From Pricia antarctica (GTDB taxonomy: Bacteria > Bacteroidota > Bacteroidia > Flavobacteriales > Flavobacteriaceae), in NCBI GenBank assembly GCA_011050085.1, contig DRGL01000081.1, positions 62,001-126,000 on the forward strand: DNA of 64,000 nucleotides, in the 5' to 3' direction. Both the position numbers and the translations under genes were made by a program. Positions within the stretch are counted from its first letter, which is position 1. Every line of letters starts with the position of its first letter. Below are positions 38,693 to 48,220 of the stretch, piece after piece. Under the pieces are notes generated by a model. It made no database searches. It was not told where the DNA came from and saw only the letters and a program-made list of their open reading frames with translations.

Positions 38693-39100
38693 ATGAAAAT
38701 ATTCGCCCCATTATTCTTAATTCCCTTTTTTACTATGGCACAATTCAATCTTACGGTTACCGTTGAAAACGTAACATCAAACGATGGTAAAATTAGCGTT
38801 GCGGTGTATAACAGTTCAGAGGGTTTTCTAAAATTCGATAAGGTTTTTAAAGCAGTATCTGAACCTAGTAAAAAAGGAAGTACCGAAGTTGTATTAAAAA
38901 ATTTGCCCCAAGGCACCTACGCTATTGCCGCTTTTCACGATCAGAATGCTAATGGGGAGCTCGATACCAATATGTTAGGTATTCCAAAAGAACCTTTAGG
39001 ATTTTCAAAGGGTAAAATGAAAACTTTCGGACCCCCAAGCTTTTCGGAATGTTCATTCGAGCTTACTTCAAACCAATCGATATCTGTGCCTATAAAATAA
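38693..39100 (+). CDS. DUF2141 domain-containing secreted protein
   Basis: This 135-residue exported protein has a signal peptide (about 1-16, ending TMAQ) and one DUF2141 domain. Family features include GKISVAVYNSSEGFLKFDKVF, LPQGTYAIAAFHDQNANGELDTN and GIPKEPLGFSKG. The DQNANGELDTN loop is a calcium-binding-like acidic turn. Proteins of this family are beta-sandwich envelope proteins of unknown function, and sometimes occur beside TonB receptors, which is not the case here. Confidence 0.88.
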   Translation: MKIFAPLFLIPFFTMAQFNLTVTVENVTSNDGKISVAVYNSSEGFLKFDKVFKAVSEPSKKGSTEVVLKNLPQGTYAIAAFHDQNANGELDTNMLGIPKEPLGFSKGKMKTFGPPSFSECSFELTSNQSISVPIK

Positions 39101-39223
39101 TTGCTCGCTTTCGAATGTATTCCTTTCTTTTCCTGAAAATATAGCATTTAGTTTATATAAACGGTTGTATTTCAAACGGGTGAATCGTAAATTGATTCCT
39201 AAACCCAAAAACAATTAGGAAGT

Positions 39224-39592
39224 ATGGAAACAAAGCACATAGCCAAAAAATTAGTGGATTGGTGCAATGAGGGGGATTTTGAGAAACCTTATCAAGAGTT
39301 GTACAGTCCGAAAATAATAAGTATCGAAAACGACGGTACGGCAGAAGGAGCCTATGTAGAAGGCTTAGAAGGTATTCAAAAGAAAGGGGCGTGGTGGCAA
39401 GAAAATTTTGAGGTGCATCGTAGCGAGGCTTCCGAACCGATTATTGCCGGAAACTGGTTTTCATGCATTTTTAGGATGGATATTACACATAAGCCCTCTG
39501 GCCAACGCTCGACCATGGAAGAAGTAGCCGTTTACCAAGTTCAGGAAGGTAAAATAGTCAAAGAACAGTTCTTTTATGATGAAGATAATTGA
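39224..39592 (+). CDS. SnoaL-like/NTF2-fold protein
   Basis: The 122-residue protein fits the SnoaL-like cone-shaped fold. It has an N-terminal helix LVDWCNEGDFEKPYQELYSPKIISIE, a central loop GAYVEGLEGIQKKGAWW, and C-terminal strands FSCIFRMDITHKPSGQRSTMEEVAVYQVQ and GKIVKEQFFYDEDN. Members range from polyketide cyclases to proteins with no known activity. There is no signal peptide. It stands alone between the DUF2141 and DUF423 genes. Enzyme activity cannot be inferred. Confidence 0.8.
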   Translation: METKHIAKKLVDWCNEGDFEKPYQELYSPKIISIENDGTAEGAYVEGLEGIQKKGAWWQENFEVHRSEASEPIIAGNWFSCIFRMDITHKPSGQRSTMEEVAVYQVQEGKIVKEQFFYDEDN

Positions 39593-39729
39593 GAAAATTC
39601 AAAATTTAGAATGCAAGGTTGACTAAGGTTAAAGCCGTACCTTTTTGCTTAGGTTTGTTGGTCTAGTGTATCATTTAGAATCTTGATTTTATCGCATTGC
39701 TTTATACCTAATTTGTTTCAATAAAAAAT

Positions 39730-40116
39730 ATGGTTCTTATTTCGCAAGCGCTTGGCGCAATACTCGGTCTACTAGCTGTCATATTTGGAGCCTTTGGGGC
39801 ACATGCGCTTAAGAAATCGTTTTCAGAAGAGCAATTAAAGAGTTTCGAAACTGGCGTCAAATATCAAATGTACCATGCGATTGTATTGATTATGATAGGC
39901 TTCAACTTTAACCTTGACACGCCATCACAGCGATTTATGGCCTACTGTTTTCTAATCGGGACTTTCTTATTCTCCTTCAGTATTTACGGACTGACGTTAA
40001 GTGCCGCCAAAGGAAAAACCTGGAAATTTCTAGGACCGATAACCCCTTTAGGCGGGTTATTATTGGTAATCGGTTGGGCCCTTTTAGTCTATCAGTTTAT
40101 TGGACGTTACTTTTAA
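39730..40116 (+). CDS. DUF423 family membrane protein
   Basis: The 128-residue membrane protein has four helices and the DUF423 (YgdD) pattern. Family features are GLLAVIFGAFGAHALKKSF at the start, TGVKYQMYHAIVLIMIGF in the middle, and FLIGTFLFSFSIYGLTL and ITPLGGLLLVIGWALL towards the end. The function of the family is unknown. It is read from its own presumptive promoter, and no partner gene is adjacent. Confidence 0.9.
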   Translation: MVLISQALGAILGLLAVIFGAFGAHALKKSFSEEQLKSFETGVKYQMYHAIVLIMIGFNFNLDTPSQRFMAYCFLIGTFLFSFSIYGLTLSAAKGKTWKFLGPITPLGGLLLVIGWALLVYQFIGRYF

Positions 40117-40306
40117 GGATGCGTTTTTTAGAATTACCGATAGTTACCGCACTTACCTTGAGAAATAACTGTCGAAGATTTCAGGCTTAGTATTTTTTGC
40201 TCCAAACCCTAGGCTTGAAATATAATTAATGTCTGCAAACCTCTGAATACAGCAAAGTTTTACTGCTCACACCTCAGAATACATTCTTGGTAAACAAAAT
40301 GCTTAC

Positions 40307-41851
40307 TCATTCACCAAGCTCCGCTTCTGAAGTAAACGTCTTGATTGCTTGATTAGGCTCCATAATAGTAAAGCCTTTCCAAAATTCTGGGTCATAGCTA
40401 GGCATATACGTGGGAAGTACTTCATTTCGCTCTTTGTAATAGTCGAACTGTTGCTCTGTGATGGGCTCTTCATCGAAGACGACCAGCTCGTATCGGTTTA
40501 CATTCCCAAAAGAGGCATCTATATTCATTGATAACTCATTTTGTTTTCTCCGCCCTTTAACGTTCTTGTTTTTTTCAATGATTTTTAAAGGTCTTTTGAC
40601 ACCACCGCGTATCCCTTTGATAATATCATAGTACCGTAAATGGTATTTGCTGTCAGAACCTTTAGCGAATAAAATACTGCCCTTGGCCAAATATTCGTTG
40701 ATGGAAACACCGAGCAGTTTGAAATCACGCAAGTCTTCGGTGTTCTCGAAATCCATTCTGATAAGGGCAAAATCGTCGGCGTTGATGTAGAGCTGCCCCT
40801 TATATTCTGGGGAACCGTCAGGCATAAAATCGATAACATAAACCGCTTGATCACCGAGAAAAGTGAAGTTTTTCAAAGTAAGCTCGTATCTGCCGGGCTT
40901 GAAAATTACATTGTAATCCGTATCGTCAAAAATGGGAAGGTTTTCGAAAAGGTTTCCCAGGTTTTGCCTTTTATAACCGGCATATGACTTTCGTCGTTCT
41001 TCCTGTTGCTTTTGTTCTTCTTTTAAACGTTGGTTCACGGCGGCCACATCTGAAGAATCTATATCCGCTGCGAAGAAGTCTCCCATTTCATCGGCATCGA
41101 TTTTAGTTCCGAAGAACCATCCTGATTTTATTTTGAAATAGGAGTCGGATTTAATGTTCTGCTTTACGATTGCATTGAATTTTTCCTCCAGTTTTTCGAT
41201 ATCTAGGTTTTTGTCCTTATCGTACATTTCAGAAGCCTTAATTATATCTAGCTTCTGATCATCGGCATCATCACTACCATAAAGGTCACCCAGCATTTCT
41301 GTATAATACGTATTTTGTTTAGGAAAAGATTTGATTACACTATCTAAGAAACTCTCGTTAAATGCAGCTATGGTCGATTCTTTAAGCTCGTAATCGGTCT
41401 TCAGAATTTCATTCTGATACGTCTCCCTAAGAAATACACGCTTTTTAGTAAAAGCTGTATTATAATTTTTCTCAATATTTTCTTCAACCATCTCAAGAAT
41501 CTCGTTGGGTGTATAGTCCTTATTCGAAACGATAACCTCTTTTAATTCTATTGCTTTTGGGCGTAAGACAATTACACTGTCCGTAAAAGCATTGATTGGC
41601 TTTGCTATTGATTCATAACCAATACTTGAAATGAACAGGGAGTCGTTTTCTGAAATAATTGAATCGAACGAGAAGTTAAAGCGCCCCTCTTCATTAGTAA
41701 TCATTCCCCTGTTATTAAACTGTACGGTAGCGTAGGGAATAGGTTTTTCGGAAACGGAATCGATGACAATCGAACTCAGTTTTTGGGCTTGCAATACAGG
41801 TATCGTAGTAAGCAAAAGGGTTAGAAACGAAAGTTTTCGAACGTTTGACAT
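40307..41851 (-). CDS. carboxypeptidase-like regulatory domain envelope protein
   Basis: The 514-residue protein has a signal peptide (about 1-22, ending LQAQ). A carboxypeptidase-D-like beta domain lies at about 25-105 (IVIDSVSEKPIPYATVQF, then NEEGRFNFSF). A longer C-terminal region of about 400 residues includes KPGRYELTLKNFTFLGDQAVYVIDF and ADDFALIRMDFENTEDL, as in flavobacterial envelope proteins related to the DUF5686 group. It probably resides at the outer membrane or periplasm. It is not a TonB receptor because the plug and barrel are missing. Function unknown. Confidence 0.8.
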   Translation of the reverse strand: MSNVRKLSFLTLLLTTIPVLQAQKLSSIVIDSVSEKPIPYATVQFNNRGMITNEEGRFNFSFDSIISENDSLFISSIGYESIAKPINAFTDSVIVLRPKAIELKEVIVSNKDYTPNEILEMVEENIEKNYNTAFTKKRVFLRETYQNEILKTDYELKESTIAAFNESFLDSVIKSFPKQNTYYTEMLGDLYGSDDADDQKLDIIKASEMYDKDKNLDIEKLEEKFNAIVKQNIKSDSYFKIKSGWFFGTKIDADEMGDFFAADIDSSDVAAVNQRLKEEQKQQEERRKSYAGYKRQNLGNLFENLPIFDDTDYNVIFKPGRYELTLKNFTFLGDQAVYVIDFMPDGSPEYKGQLYINADDFALIRMDFENTEDLRDFKLLGVSINEYLAKGSILFAKGSDSKYHLRYYDIIKGIRGGVKRPLKIIEKNKNVKGRRKQNELSMNIDASFGNVNRYELVVFDEEPITEQQFDYYKERNEVLPTYMPSYDPEFWKGFTIMEPNQAIKTFTSEAELGE

Positions 41852-42083
41852 GGAGTATCGGTCTTATTTCCCGAAAAAAAAGCAATTGTTATCGAATACG
41901 TCCTTCGTTTTTGATTTTATTAGTATGGAATTATTATTTTTTTAACGGAACTGGGAAGAAGGCTAATAAACAACTGAAAACGTTATGACATGTATGTAAT
42001 CGCCTTGTATGGAAAAAAATTACAAATCGTGCTGAACAAGTATTGCTTAGCAATATCAAAAAAGGATGGCTGGTTTTAAAGTT

Positions 42084-42233
42084 CTAATGACATCCGCAAT
42101 TATCCTGTCCGCATCCCTTTGAATTGGACTTATTAGAAGCGAACAAGGCTTTGGGCAAAATAAATTTCTTGACTAGATAGCCCACCGCAATTGCGAGAAT
42201 TATATAAACCAATATGGTTTGAAAAGAAATCAT
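42084..42233 (-). CDS. FeoB-associated Cys-rich membrane protein
   Basis: This 49-residue gene is too short for common gene callers. It encodes a single helix (TILVYIILAIAVGYLVKKFI, residues 6-25) followed by a cysteine-rich tail, KGCGQDNCGCH. This matches the FeoB-associated Cys-rich family found after feoB in many Bacteroidota, in which the tail may bind iron or support FeoB assembly. The gap to the feoB stop at 42293 is 59 bases on the same strand. I am confident that it is real given the position and tail. Confidence 0.85.
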   Translation of the reverse strand: MISFQTILVYIILAIAVGYLVKKFILPKALFASNKSNSKGCGQDNCGCH

Positions 42234-42292
42234 TTTTGTCAATTTAAGTTTACTACTGAAAATTTAGTATCGCCTACTTCAACCACATACAT

Positions 42293-44530
42293 TTATTTCA
42301 AGGCTTGATAGGCCACGAAAGCAACAATATAAGCAAAAGCACTCATAAAAACCAATTGCCCCATAGGCCATTTCCAGCTGTTGGTTTCTCGTTTTACTAT
42401 AGCTAAGGTACTCATACATTGCATGGCAAAAGCATAAAATAGTAAAAGTGAAATACCGGAGGCCAAATTGAACAAGGGTTTTTTAGTCTTTGGATTTACT
42501 TCTGCAGCCATTCGGTTTTGAATGGTTTCTTCTTCATCGCTACCCACACTATAAATCGTTGCTAGTGTGCCCACGAAAACTTCTCGGGCAGCGAATGAGG
42601 TTAAAACGGCTATGCCGATTTTCCAGTCGTAGCCAAGAGGCCGAACAATCGGTTCTATAGCTTTTCCCATATATCCGATGTACGAATGCTCTAGTTTAAA
42701 ACTAGCGATTTCCTGATTTTTGGCTCTTTCTTTCAAAGCTTCCGACTGTAGTTTAAGACTATCCTGAAAAGTACTTAGGCCCATCGTGCGCTGTTGTTCG
42801 ATGACACTTACTCCATTTTCTTTTTTATAATCCGAGAGTTTTGAGGTCATATAGTTTTGACTGTAGGTCGAATACCCCTGTGCTTCGATACGTTGTGAGA
42901 CTATGCTTTCAGCATTCTTGAAATCGTCTGAAAAGCCGTTGGAACCTAAGAACCAGAGTACGATGGATATGGCCAAGATGATTTTACCGGCCCCTAAGAC
43001 GAAACTTCTTGTCTTTTCCCAGACGGTGTAGGCCACATTTTTGAATAGCGGGAGTTTATAATTTGGCATTTCCACTACGAAAAATGAACGTCCCTTAATT
43101 TTTAAAATTTTGTTCAGCAGCATTGCGGACAAAATAGAAGTGGCAAATCCGATCAAATATAATAGCATCAAGGTCAATGCCTTGAAGCTAAGCCCTAAAA
43201 AGGTGCCCTCGGGAATGACCAAAGCAATGATGATAAGGTAAATGGGCAGGCGCGCGGCACAAGTAGTAAAGGGAATGACCAAGATGGTAATCAAGCGCTC
43301 CTTCCAGTTTTCGATGGTTCGGGTTGCCATAACTGCGGGAATGGCACAGGCAGTGCCCGACATTAGGGGTACAACACTCTTGCCACTTAGTCCGAATGGC
43401 CGCATCAATCTATCCATCAAGAATACAACCCGGCTCATGTAACCGGTTTCCTCCAATAGAGAGATAAAAAAGAACAAAAAGGCAATTTGTGGAATAAATA
43501 TGACGATACCCCCGATACCCGCTAAGATTCCCTCAGCAATAAGGTTTGTAAACGCACCAGCAGGCAGAGTGTTTTTTACCCATTCGCTGGCGGCGGCAAA
43601 ATATTCGTCTATCATATCCATCGGATACTCGCTCCATGAATAGATGGCCTGAAAGATGAGTAGCAAGATGAACATGAAAATAAGATATCCGAATACCTTG
43701 TGCGTCAAAACTTTATCAAGGCTTGCCCGAAAACCCTTCGCCGCTGCTGGATCTACCTTGTACGTTTCTTTAAGAATTCCGTTGATAAACTGATACCTGA
43801 GAATAGTCTCTTTCTGCTGTAGCCGTTTAAGCTCCGATTTTGGTTTGGTATATAATGACGTAGTATCCTCGACCAAAGCTTTGTCGATGGGCATGAAATT
43901 GACATCTTGGGTGATGACCAACCATAGCTTATACAAGTCTTGTTTGGGAAATGTTTTCTTTAATTTTTCGAAATATTCGGGGGCGATAACGCTTACATCC
44001 ACATTTTTCTTGGCGGATAGCATCCTGTAATCGGCAATGAGTTGCTTTAGTTCTTCGATGCCCGTACCCTTTCGCGTACTTACGAGGGCAATTTTGGTGT
44101 CGAGCTTCTCTTCCAATAAATCAACATCCAACGAAATGCCACGTCGCGACATGCGGTCTGACATATTGATAACTAAAATGGCGGGTATGTTAAGATCTTT
44201 TACTTGGGTAAAAAGAAGCAGATTACGCTTCAGGTTCTCGACATCAGATATTACGACTGCTACGTCAGGATGGTCTTTATCGTTTTTGTTTAGCAGGAGT
44301 TCAACGGCAACACTTTCATCCAACGAAGTGGTGTTTAGGCTATACGTGCCGGGAAGGTCAAGAATATGTGCCTTTACGCCCCTGGGTAATTTGCAAATAC
44401 CTTCTTTTTTCTCAACGGTAATTCCGGGATAGTTGCCGACCTTCTGTTTCAGACCCGTTAATTGATTGAAAACGGAAGTCTTGCCGGTGTTCGGGTTACC
44501 TATAAGGGCGACGTTTATCTGCCTGCTCAT
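42293..44530 (-). CDS. feoB: ferrous iron transport protein B
   Basis: The 745-residue inner-membrane iron transporter has an N-terminal GTPase domain. The P-loop GNPNTGKTS lies at residues 11-19, followed by switch region PGITVEKKEG, G3 LDLPGTYSL and G4 VINMSD. About ten membrane helices follow from residue 280, with the characteristic gates ACAIPAVMATRTI and CAARLPIYL and ITSFAAREVFVGTLATIYSVG. It imports Fe2+ under GTP control. Its start overlaps the feoA stop by four bases (ATGA), so translation is coupled. A Cys-rich helper gene follows. Confidence 0.97.
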   Translation of the reverse strand: MSRQINVALIGNPNTGKTSVFNQLTGLKQKVGNYPGITVEKKEGICKLPRGVKAHILDLPGTYSLNTTSLDESVAVELLLNKNDKDHPDVAVVISDVENLKRNLLLFTQVKDLNIPAILVINMSDRMSRRGISLDVDLLEEKLDTKIALVSTRKGTGIEELKQLIADYRMLSAKKNVDVSVIAPEYFEKLKKTFPKQDLYKLWLVITQDVNFMPIDKALVEDTTSLYTKPKSELKRLQQKETILRYQFINGILKETYKVDPAAAKGFRASLDKVLTHKVFGYLIFMFILLLIFQAIYSWSEYPMDMIDEYFAAASEWVKNTLPAGAFTNLIAEGILAGIGGIVIFIPQIAFLFFFISLLEETGYMSRVVFLMDRLMRPFGLSGKSVVPLMSGTACAIPAVMATRTIENWKERLITILVIPFTTCAARLPIYLIIIALVIPEGTFLGLSFKALTLMLLYLIGFATSILSAMLLNKILKIKGRSFFVVEMPNYKLPLFKNVAYTVWEKTRSFVLGAGKIILAISIVLWFLGSNGFSDDFKNAESIVSQRIEAQGYSTYSQNYMTSKLSDYKKENGVSVIEQQRTMGLSTFQDSLKLQSEALKERAKNQEIASFKLEHSYIGYMGKAIEPIVRPLGYDWKIGIAVLTSFAAREVFVGTLATIYSVGSDEEETIQNRMAAEVNPKTKKPLFNLASGISLLLFYAFAMQCMSTLAIVKRETNSWKWPMGQLVFMSAFAYIVAFVAYQALK

Positions 44531-44766
44531 AGCGCTCGGGTATCTTCTACTATGTCAAGTTCGATCAGCATTGCCGTTTCACGACGTATAGCGATATGGC
44601 ATCCGTTTACGTTGATGTAGATTGGATCTTTGAAAGGGGCTATTTGTACAAGTTCAATAGCATTGCCCGGTAAGCAGCCTAGCTCCATAAGTTTTATGGG
44701 AAGAATATCATCGGCAAATTCCTTGATTATCCCTTTTTGTCCTCGCTTCAGCTGTGCTACCGTCAT
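44527..44766 (-). CDS. feoA: ferrous iron transport protein A
   Basis: Started at MTVAQLKRGQKG (44766), the protein has 79 residues, the usual FeoA size; upstream in-frame ATGs would add an implausible hydrophobic lead. The SH3-like fold is visible as ELGCLPGNAIELVQIAPFKDPIYINVNGCHIAIRRETAMLI. FeoA is the small cytosolic partner needed by FeoB. The end overlaps feoB by four bases. An upstream A/T-rich region could hold an iron-regulator site, but I could not define a convincing palindrome. Confidence 0.95.
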   Translation of the reverse strand: MTVAQLKRGQKGIIKEFADDILPIKLMELGCLPGNAIELVQIAPFKDPIYINVNGCHIAIRRETAMLIELDIVEDTRAL

Positions 44767-45195
44767 TGCTATAGTTTGCCAATCTTTATTTAGATTGATT
44801 ATAAGGAAGACAAATTTAAGGGAAAAATGTTGGATTACTGTAATGTTTGATAGGAAAAACAACAATTCAACCTCATCTTCTAAAGTAACTGACCCTAACT
44901 GAAATCAAATTTTTTAAAAGTAAATTTTGATCGATGTTTTAATAATTGGATTGGGCACTGAAGTACCTATTTTTTTGGGAAGTAAAAATAGGATTATTAC
45001 GATAGAATCACTCTTGAACTGCTTATTAATCATAAGGCTAATTCTGATTGTGTTTGACGACCAAGTCTATCTTGCAAAAAAGGAATTTGTGAAAACACGG
45101 ATACTTTTTCCAGAATGATGCTACTATGACACTGGCCAATTTCACAATTTTCCGAATATTTTTTTCGCCTTCTGAATGCTGTCTATGCCTACTGT
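44767..45195. other. intergenic stretch between feoA and the SCO gene
   Basis: The 429 bases have no open frame with coding character on either strand. It contains the feoA promoter region. I see no hairpin with a T-run. Confidence 0.5.
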
Positions 45196-45870
45196 TCAGT
45201 CCGAATTCGAATTTTTCAAAATTGCTATATCTGTCATCAACTTATCAACATCCTCCTTTTTGGTACCATCGTAAAATCCTCGGATACGTTTTTTCTTATC
45301 TACCAAAATAAAATTTTCGGTATGAATCATGTCATACGGGCCACCATCACCATCCTCCTTAACGGCTAAATATGATTTCCGGGCCAGTTCGTAGATTTGC
45401 TTCTTATCTCCGGTAACCAGGTTCCACTTCGTATCATCGACCCCTTTTTCCAAGGCATACTTTTTGAGCTGGGCAACGGAATCGATTTGAGGGGTGACTG
45501 AATGCGATAATAGCATGACATCGTCGTCGTTTTTAATACGTTCTTGAATATCGGCCATATTCTTGGTCATTATGGGGCAGATGGTGGGGCAGGTGGTAAA
45601 GAAGAAATCGGCGATATAGATCTTATCCTTATAATTCCGTTGTGTAATAATCTCCCCATTCTGGTTGGTCAGCGAAAAGTCGGCAACGGTGTGATATTTT
45701 CTTTTGTACTGTAACGTACTATCGACCAATTCAGGGTTAACCATTGATGGTTGGTAGACGGCCAGCATTTTTTGGGGCTGTAAGGCTTTATAGAACAAAT
45801 ACATAATCACGGTGGCCAGGCTTAAAAAGACAATGGCGAAAAGTCTGTATTTTGCGAAAAACCTGCGCAT
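45196..45870 (-). CDS. SCO family protein
   Basis: The 224-residue protein has an N-terminal membrane anchor (about 10-28) and a thioredoxin-like domain outside the cytoplasm. Copper-site residues are the CPTIC motif (C94 and C98) and the distal histidine in DMIHTENFILVD. SCO proteins deliver copper to the CuA site of cytochrome c oxidase or reduce its cysteines. No oxidase genes are adjacent. The gene is read towards the feo genes. The family and metal ligands are clear. Confidence 0.92.
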   Translation of the reverse strand: MRRFFAKYRLFAIVFLSLATVIMYLFYKALQPQKMLAVYQPSMVNPELVDSTLQYKRKYHTVADFSLTNQNGEIITQRNYKDKIYIADFFFTTCPTICPIMTKNMADIQERIKNDDDVMLLSHSVTPQIDSVAQLKKYALEKGVDDTKWNLVTGDKKQIYELARKSYLAVKEDGDGGPYDMIHTENFILVDKKKRIRGFYDGTKKEDVDKLMTDIAILKNSNSD

Positions 45871-45997
45871 GCGCTTTTTTTGTAAAGGTACTGTAGCAAA
45901 GAGTGACGTTCAACCGGTATTCCCCTTAATGCTGCCAAATGTTTCTTAAAAGCGCTCAGTCAAAAATACTTTCTTTTTCAAAGCGACGTTAAAAGCT

Positions 45998-46005
45998 TAC
46001 TTTTG
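45998..46005 (+). promoter_or_regulatory. -7 promoter element upstream of rseP
   Basis: TACTTTTG matches TAnnTTTG exactly, 168 bases before the rseP start. The -33 element is not clear. The 302 bases between the divergent SCO and rseP genes hold nothing else I can name. Confidence 0.35.
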
Positions 46006-46172
46006 TGCGCTGAATTTCAGATGAATTCACCTTAACCTAATGGGGATGGATAGAATACGCTATTTCAATTTGGCACGGTATTGGAAAGAACCCAATGCTT
46101 AGAAATTGGTTCTATGAATTTAGTACTAATTTAATTTCAGAAGGATATCCTTATTAAATTTTAAAACCTTAA

Positions 46173-47531
46173 ATGAGTCCAATACTAATAAAGACAATAC
46201 AGTTTTTTTTAAGTCTTTCACTACTTATAGTCCTTCACGAGCTCGGGCATTTTATCCCCGCAAAACTATTCAAAACACGGGTCGAAAAATTCTATCTTTT
46301 TTTCGATGTCAAGTTTTCCTTGTTCAAAAAGAAAATAGGGGAAACCGTTTACGGCATTGGCTGGCTTCCTTTGGGCGGTTATGTTAAGATTGCCGGTATG
46401 ATTGACGAGAGTATGGATACCGATGCGATGAAGGAACCGCCCAAGGAGTGGGAATTTCGAAGCAAACCGGCCTGGCAGCGTCTGATTATCATGATTGGCG
46501 GGGTGTCGGTAAACTTCATTTTGGCCTTTATAATTTATGTCGGTCTTGCTTACACGTATGGTGAACAATATATTCCTGCCGATAGTCTAAGGGATGGTGT
46601 ATCGATTACCGAAAAAAGATTGGGCGATGAAATAGGAATACAGACCGGGGATAAAGTAATTGCCGTGGACGGTAATAAAATCAAGGAATTTGGAAGTACC
46701 ATGATGGAAATTGTCAATGGTAATTCCATAACGATAGAAAGGGATGGGCAGACCATCGAAAAAAAGATTCCCATAGACTTCATATCATCGCTTATGGATG
46801 ATACCGATAAGGCGCGGTTTATAACCTATCGACAGCTTTTTGTTGTTTCGGATGTGCCGCAAGATTCCCCAAATCGCGATACCGGATTCGAACCCTTAGA
46901 TGAGGTAATAGCCATAAATGGTCAAAAAGTGATGTACGTAGATGAAATTACTCCCATCTTACAGAACAATAAGGGTAAAACCGTAGCTATTGATCTCAAG
47001 CGTGCCGACGGTAGCTCAAAAAAACTGAATGCCAAGGTAAGTGAAGAGGGTATGCTCGGTTTGGCCCTCGGAGGTCTTAGTTTGGAAGATTATGCTGAAA
47101 GGGGATTGCTAAAGATAGAAACGAAGAAATACACGTTTGCAGAGTCGATTCCCGCGGGCATTAATAAGGGTGTAAGTACTGTGACCGGCTATTTGAAGCA
47201 ACTGAAGAAAATTTTCAATCCAGATACGGGCGCTTATAAAGGTGTCGGAGGTTTTGCCGCTATTGGCGGTCTATTTCCCGAATTTTGGAATTGGCAGGTA
47301 TTTTGGGGAACGACAGCCTTTTTATCCATAATGTTGGCCGTTCTGAACCTTTTACCTATACCGGCACTTGATGGTGGCCACGTTATGTTCCTATTGTATG
47401 AGATTGTGACCGGCAGAACTCCGAGCGATAAGTTTTTGGAATATGCACAGATGATTGGTTTCTTCTTGTTGCTCGCTTTGGTGCTTTTTGCCAACGGTAA
47501 TGATCTTTATCGATGGCTCACGGATAAATAG
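46173..47531 (+). CDS. rseP: RIP metalloprotease RseP (site-2 protease)
   Basis: The 452-residue intramembrane zinc protease has the active-site HELGH (residues 22-26) in the first helix and the distal LDGGH motif in PIPALDGGHVMF near the C-terminus. Two PDZ-like regions lie in the loop (about 130-210 and 215-290). It would cleave membrane-bound anti-sigma factors and clear signal-peptide remnants. The tRNA-Asn gene follows 105 bases on. No dxr gene is adjacent. The call is secure. Confidence 0.95.
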   Translation: MSPILIKTIQFFLSLSLLIVLHELGHFIPAKLFKTRVEKFYLFFDVKFSLFKKKIGETVYGIGWLPLGGYVKIAGMIDESMDTDAMKEPPKEWEFRSKPAWQRLIIMIGGVSVNFILAFIIYVGLAYTYGEQYIPADSLRDGVSITEKRLGDEIGIQTGDKVIAVDGNKIKEFGSTMMEIVNGNSITIERDGQTIEKKIPIDFISSLMDDTDKARFITYRQLFVVSDVPQDSPNRDTGFEPLDEVIAINGQKVMYVDEITPILQNNKGKTVAIDLKRADGSSKKLNAKVSEEGMLGLALGGLSLEDYAERGLLKIETKKYTFAESIPAGINKGVSTVTGYLKQLKKIFNPDTGAYKGVGGFAAIGGLFPEFWNWQVFWGTTAFLSIMLAVLNLLPIPALDGGHVMFLLYEIVTGRTPSDKFLEYAQMIGFFLLLALVLFANGNDLYRWLTDK

Positions 47532-47636
47532 TAAGTGAAAATTGTTTGGGACATTTAAAAAAACAATTATATTTGCACCCTCTTAGACTGTTTTACTCAG
47601 GTTTAGCTTGTGAAAAACAAAAGAGAAAACCTAAAT

Positions 47637-47710
47637 TCCTCCTTAGCTCAGTTGGTTAGAGCATCTGACTGTTAATCAGAGGGTCCTTGGTTCGAGCCCA
47701 AGAGGAGGAG
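47637..47710 (+). tRNA. tRNA-Asn (anticodon GTT)
   Basis: The 74-base cloverleaf is complete. The acceptor TCCTCCT pairs with AGGAGGA, the anticodon stem TCTGA/TCAGA encloses GTT at 47671-47673, and the T stem CTTGG/CCAAG encloses TTCGAGC. The terminal CCA is not encoded. It lies at the edge of the likely remnant island. Confidence 0.97.
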
Positions 47711-47721
47711 CTAGCAATAGC

Positions 47722-47758
47722 AAGGCTTCAGAGAGTTTTCACTCCTGAAGCCTTTTTT
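47722..47758 (+). terminator. Rho-independent terminator after tRNA-Asn
   Basis: AAGGCTTCAG (47722-47731) pairs with CTGAAGCCTT (47745-47754), followed by T. It ends the tRNA transcript. Confidence 0.9.
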
Positions 47759-47780
47759 ATTTGCACATAATTTGCACATA
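47759..47780. repeat. perfect tandem 11-bp repeat beside tRNA-Asn
   Basis: ATTTGCACATA occurs twice back to back (47759-47769 and 47770-47780), directly after the tRNA terminator. Its position at the tRNA edge suggests a recombinase arm-type site or attachment remnant; I saw no second copy near the recombinase remnant at 53.2 kb. Confidence 0.6.
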
Positions 47781-48220
47781 GAATATAAATTTTTCCTTCT
47801 TCATTTTTTTTGATTTCATTTGAACCCAATTGTAATCAAACCAGTATCAATCAGGAATTTGCGGACTCAAATTTGTTGACTCCACTATCGATAATAGCTC
47901 TGTTATCAGTTTTCAACTTTCGAAACTTATCGAAATTGACCATGACAGAATGTTCTGTAGCTGATAAATATTATTTGCTTTTTATAAGCCTTGGTAAAGG
48001 ATTAAAAACTGAGACCAATAGTCAGTCTACTTACTGAAACTACCCTTTTAGAATACTTATTTTCTAGTTTCTTCAGTTTCGATTCTTGATAACCCCATAG
48101 TAGTTTACCAAATCACCTATTTGACAACAATCCCAAATAGTGCCCGTCAGCTTAAAATTTGTTAAACAGTTGGGCTAATACATTCAATGCTTTGGCTTTC
48201 CTTGAAGGAAGAAGTGCAGA

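Larger units (their letters stand above)
47711..48220. other. island edge without a recognised gene
   Basis: After the terminator and the tandem repeat, about 440 bases remain. On the minus strand a stretch of about 39 codons ending near 47866 (SVMVNFDKFRKLKTDN) has some coding character but no start; it may be a gene fragment. I saw nothing else. Confidence 0.4.

Noticed and set aside
44927-45118. 63-codon frame between feoA and the SCO gene
   Set aside because: Hydrophobic but with no family-like pattern, no promoter and irregular codon use; no support for a gene.
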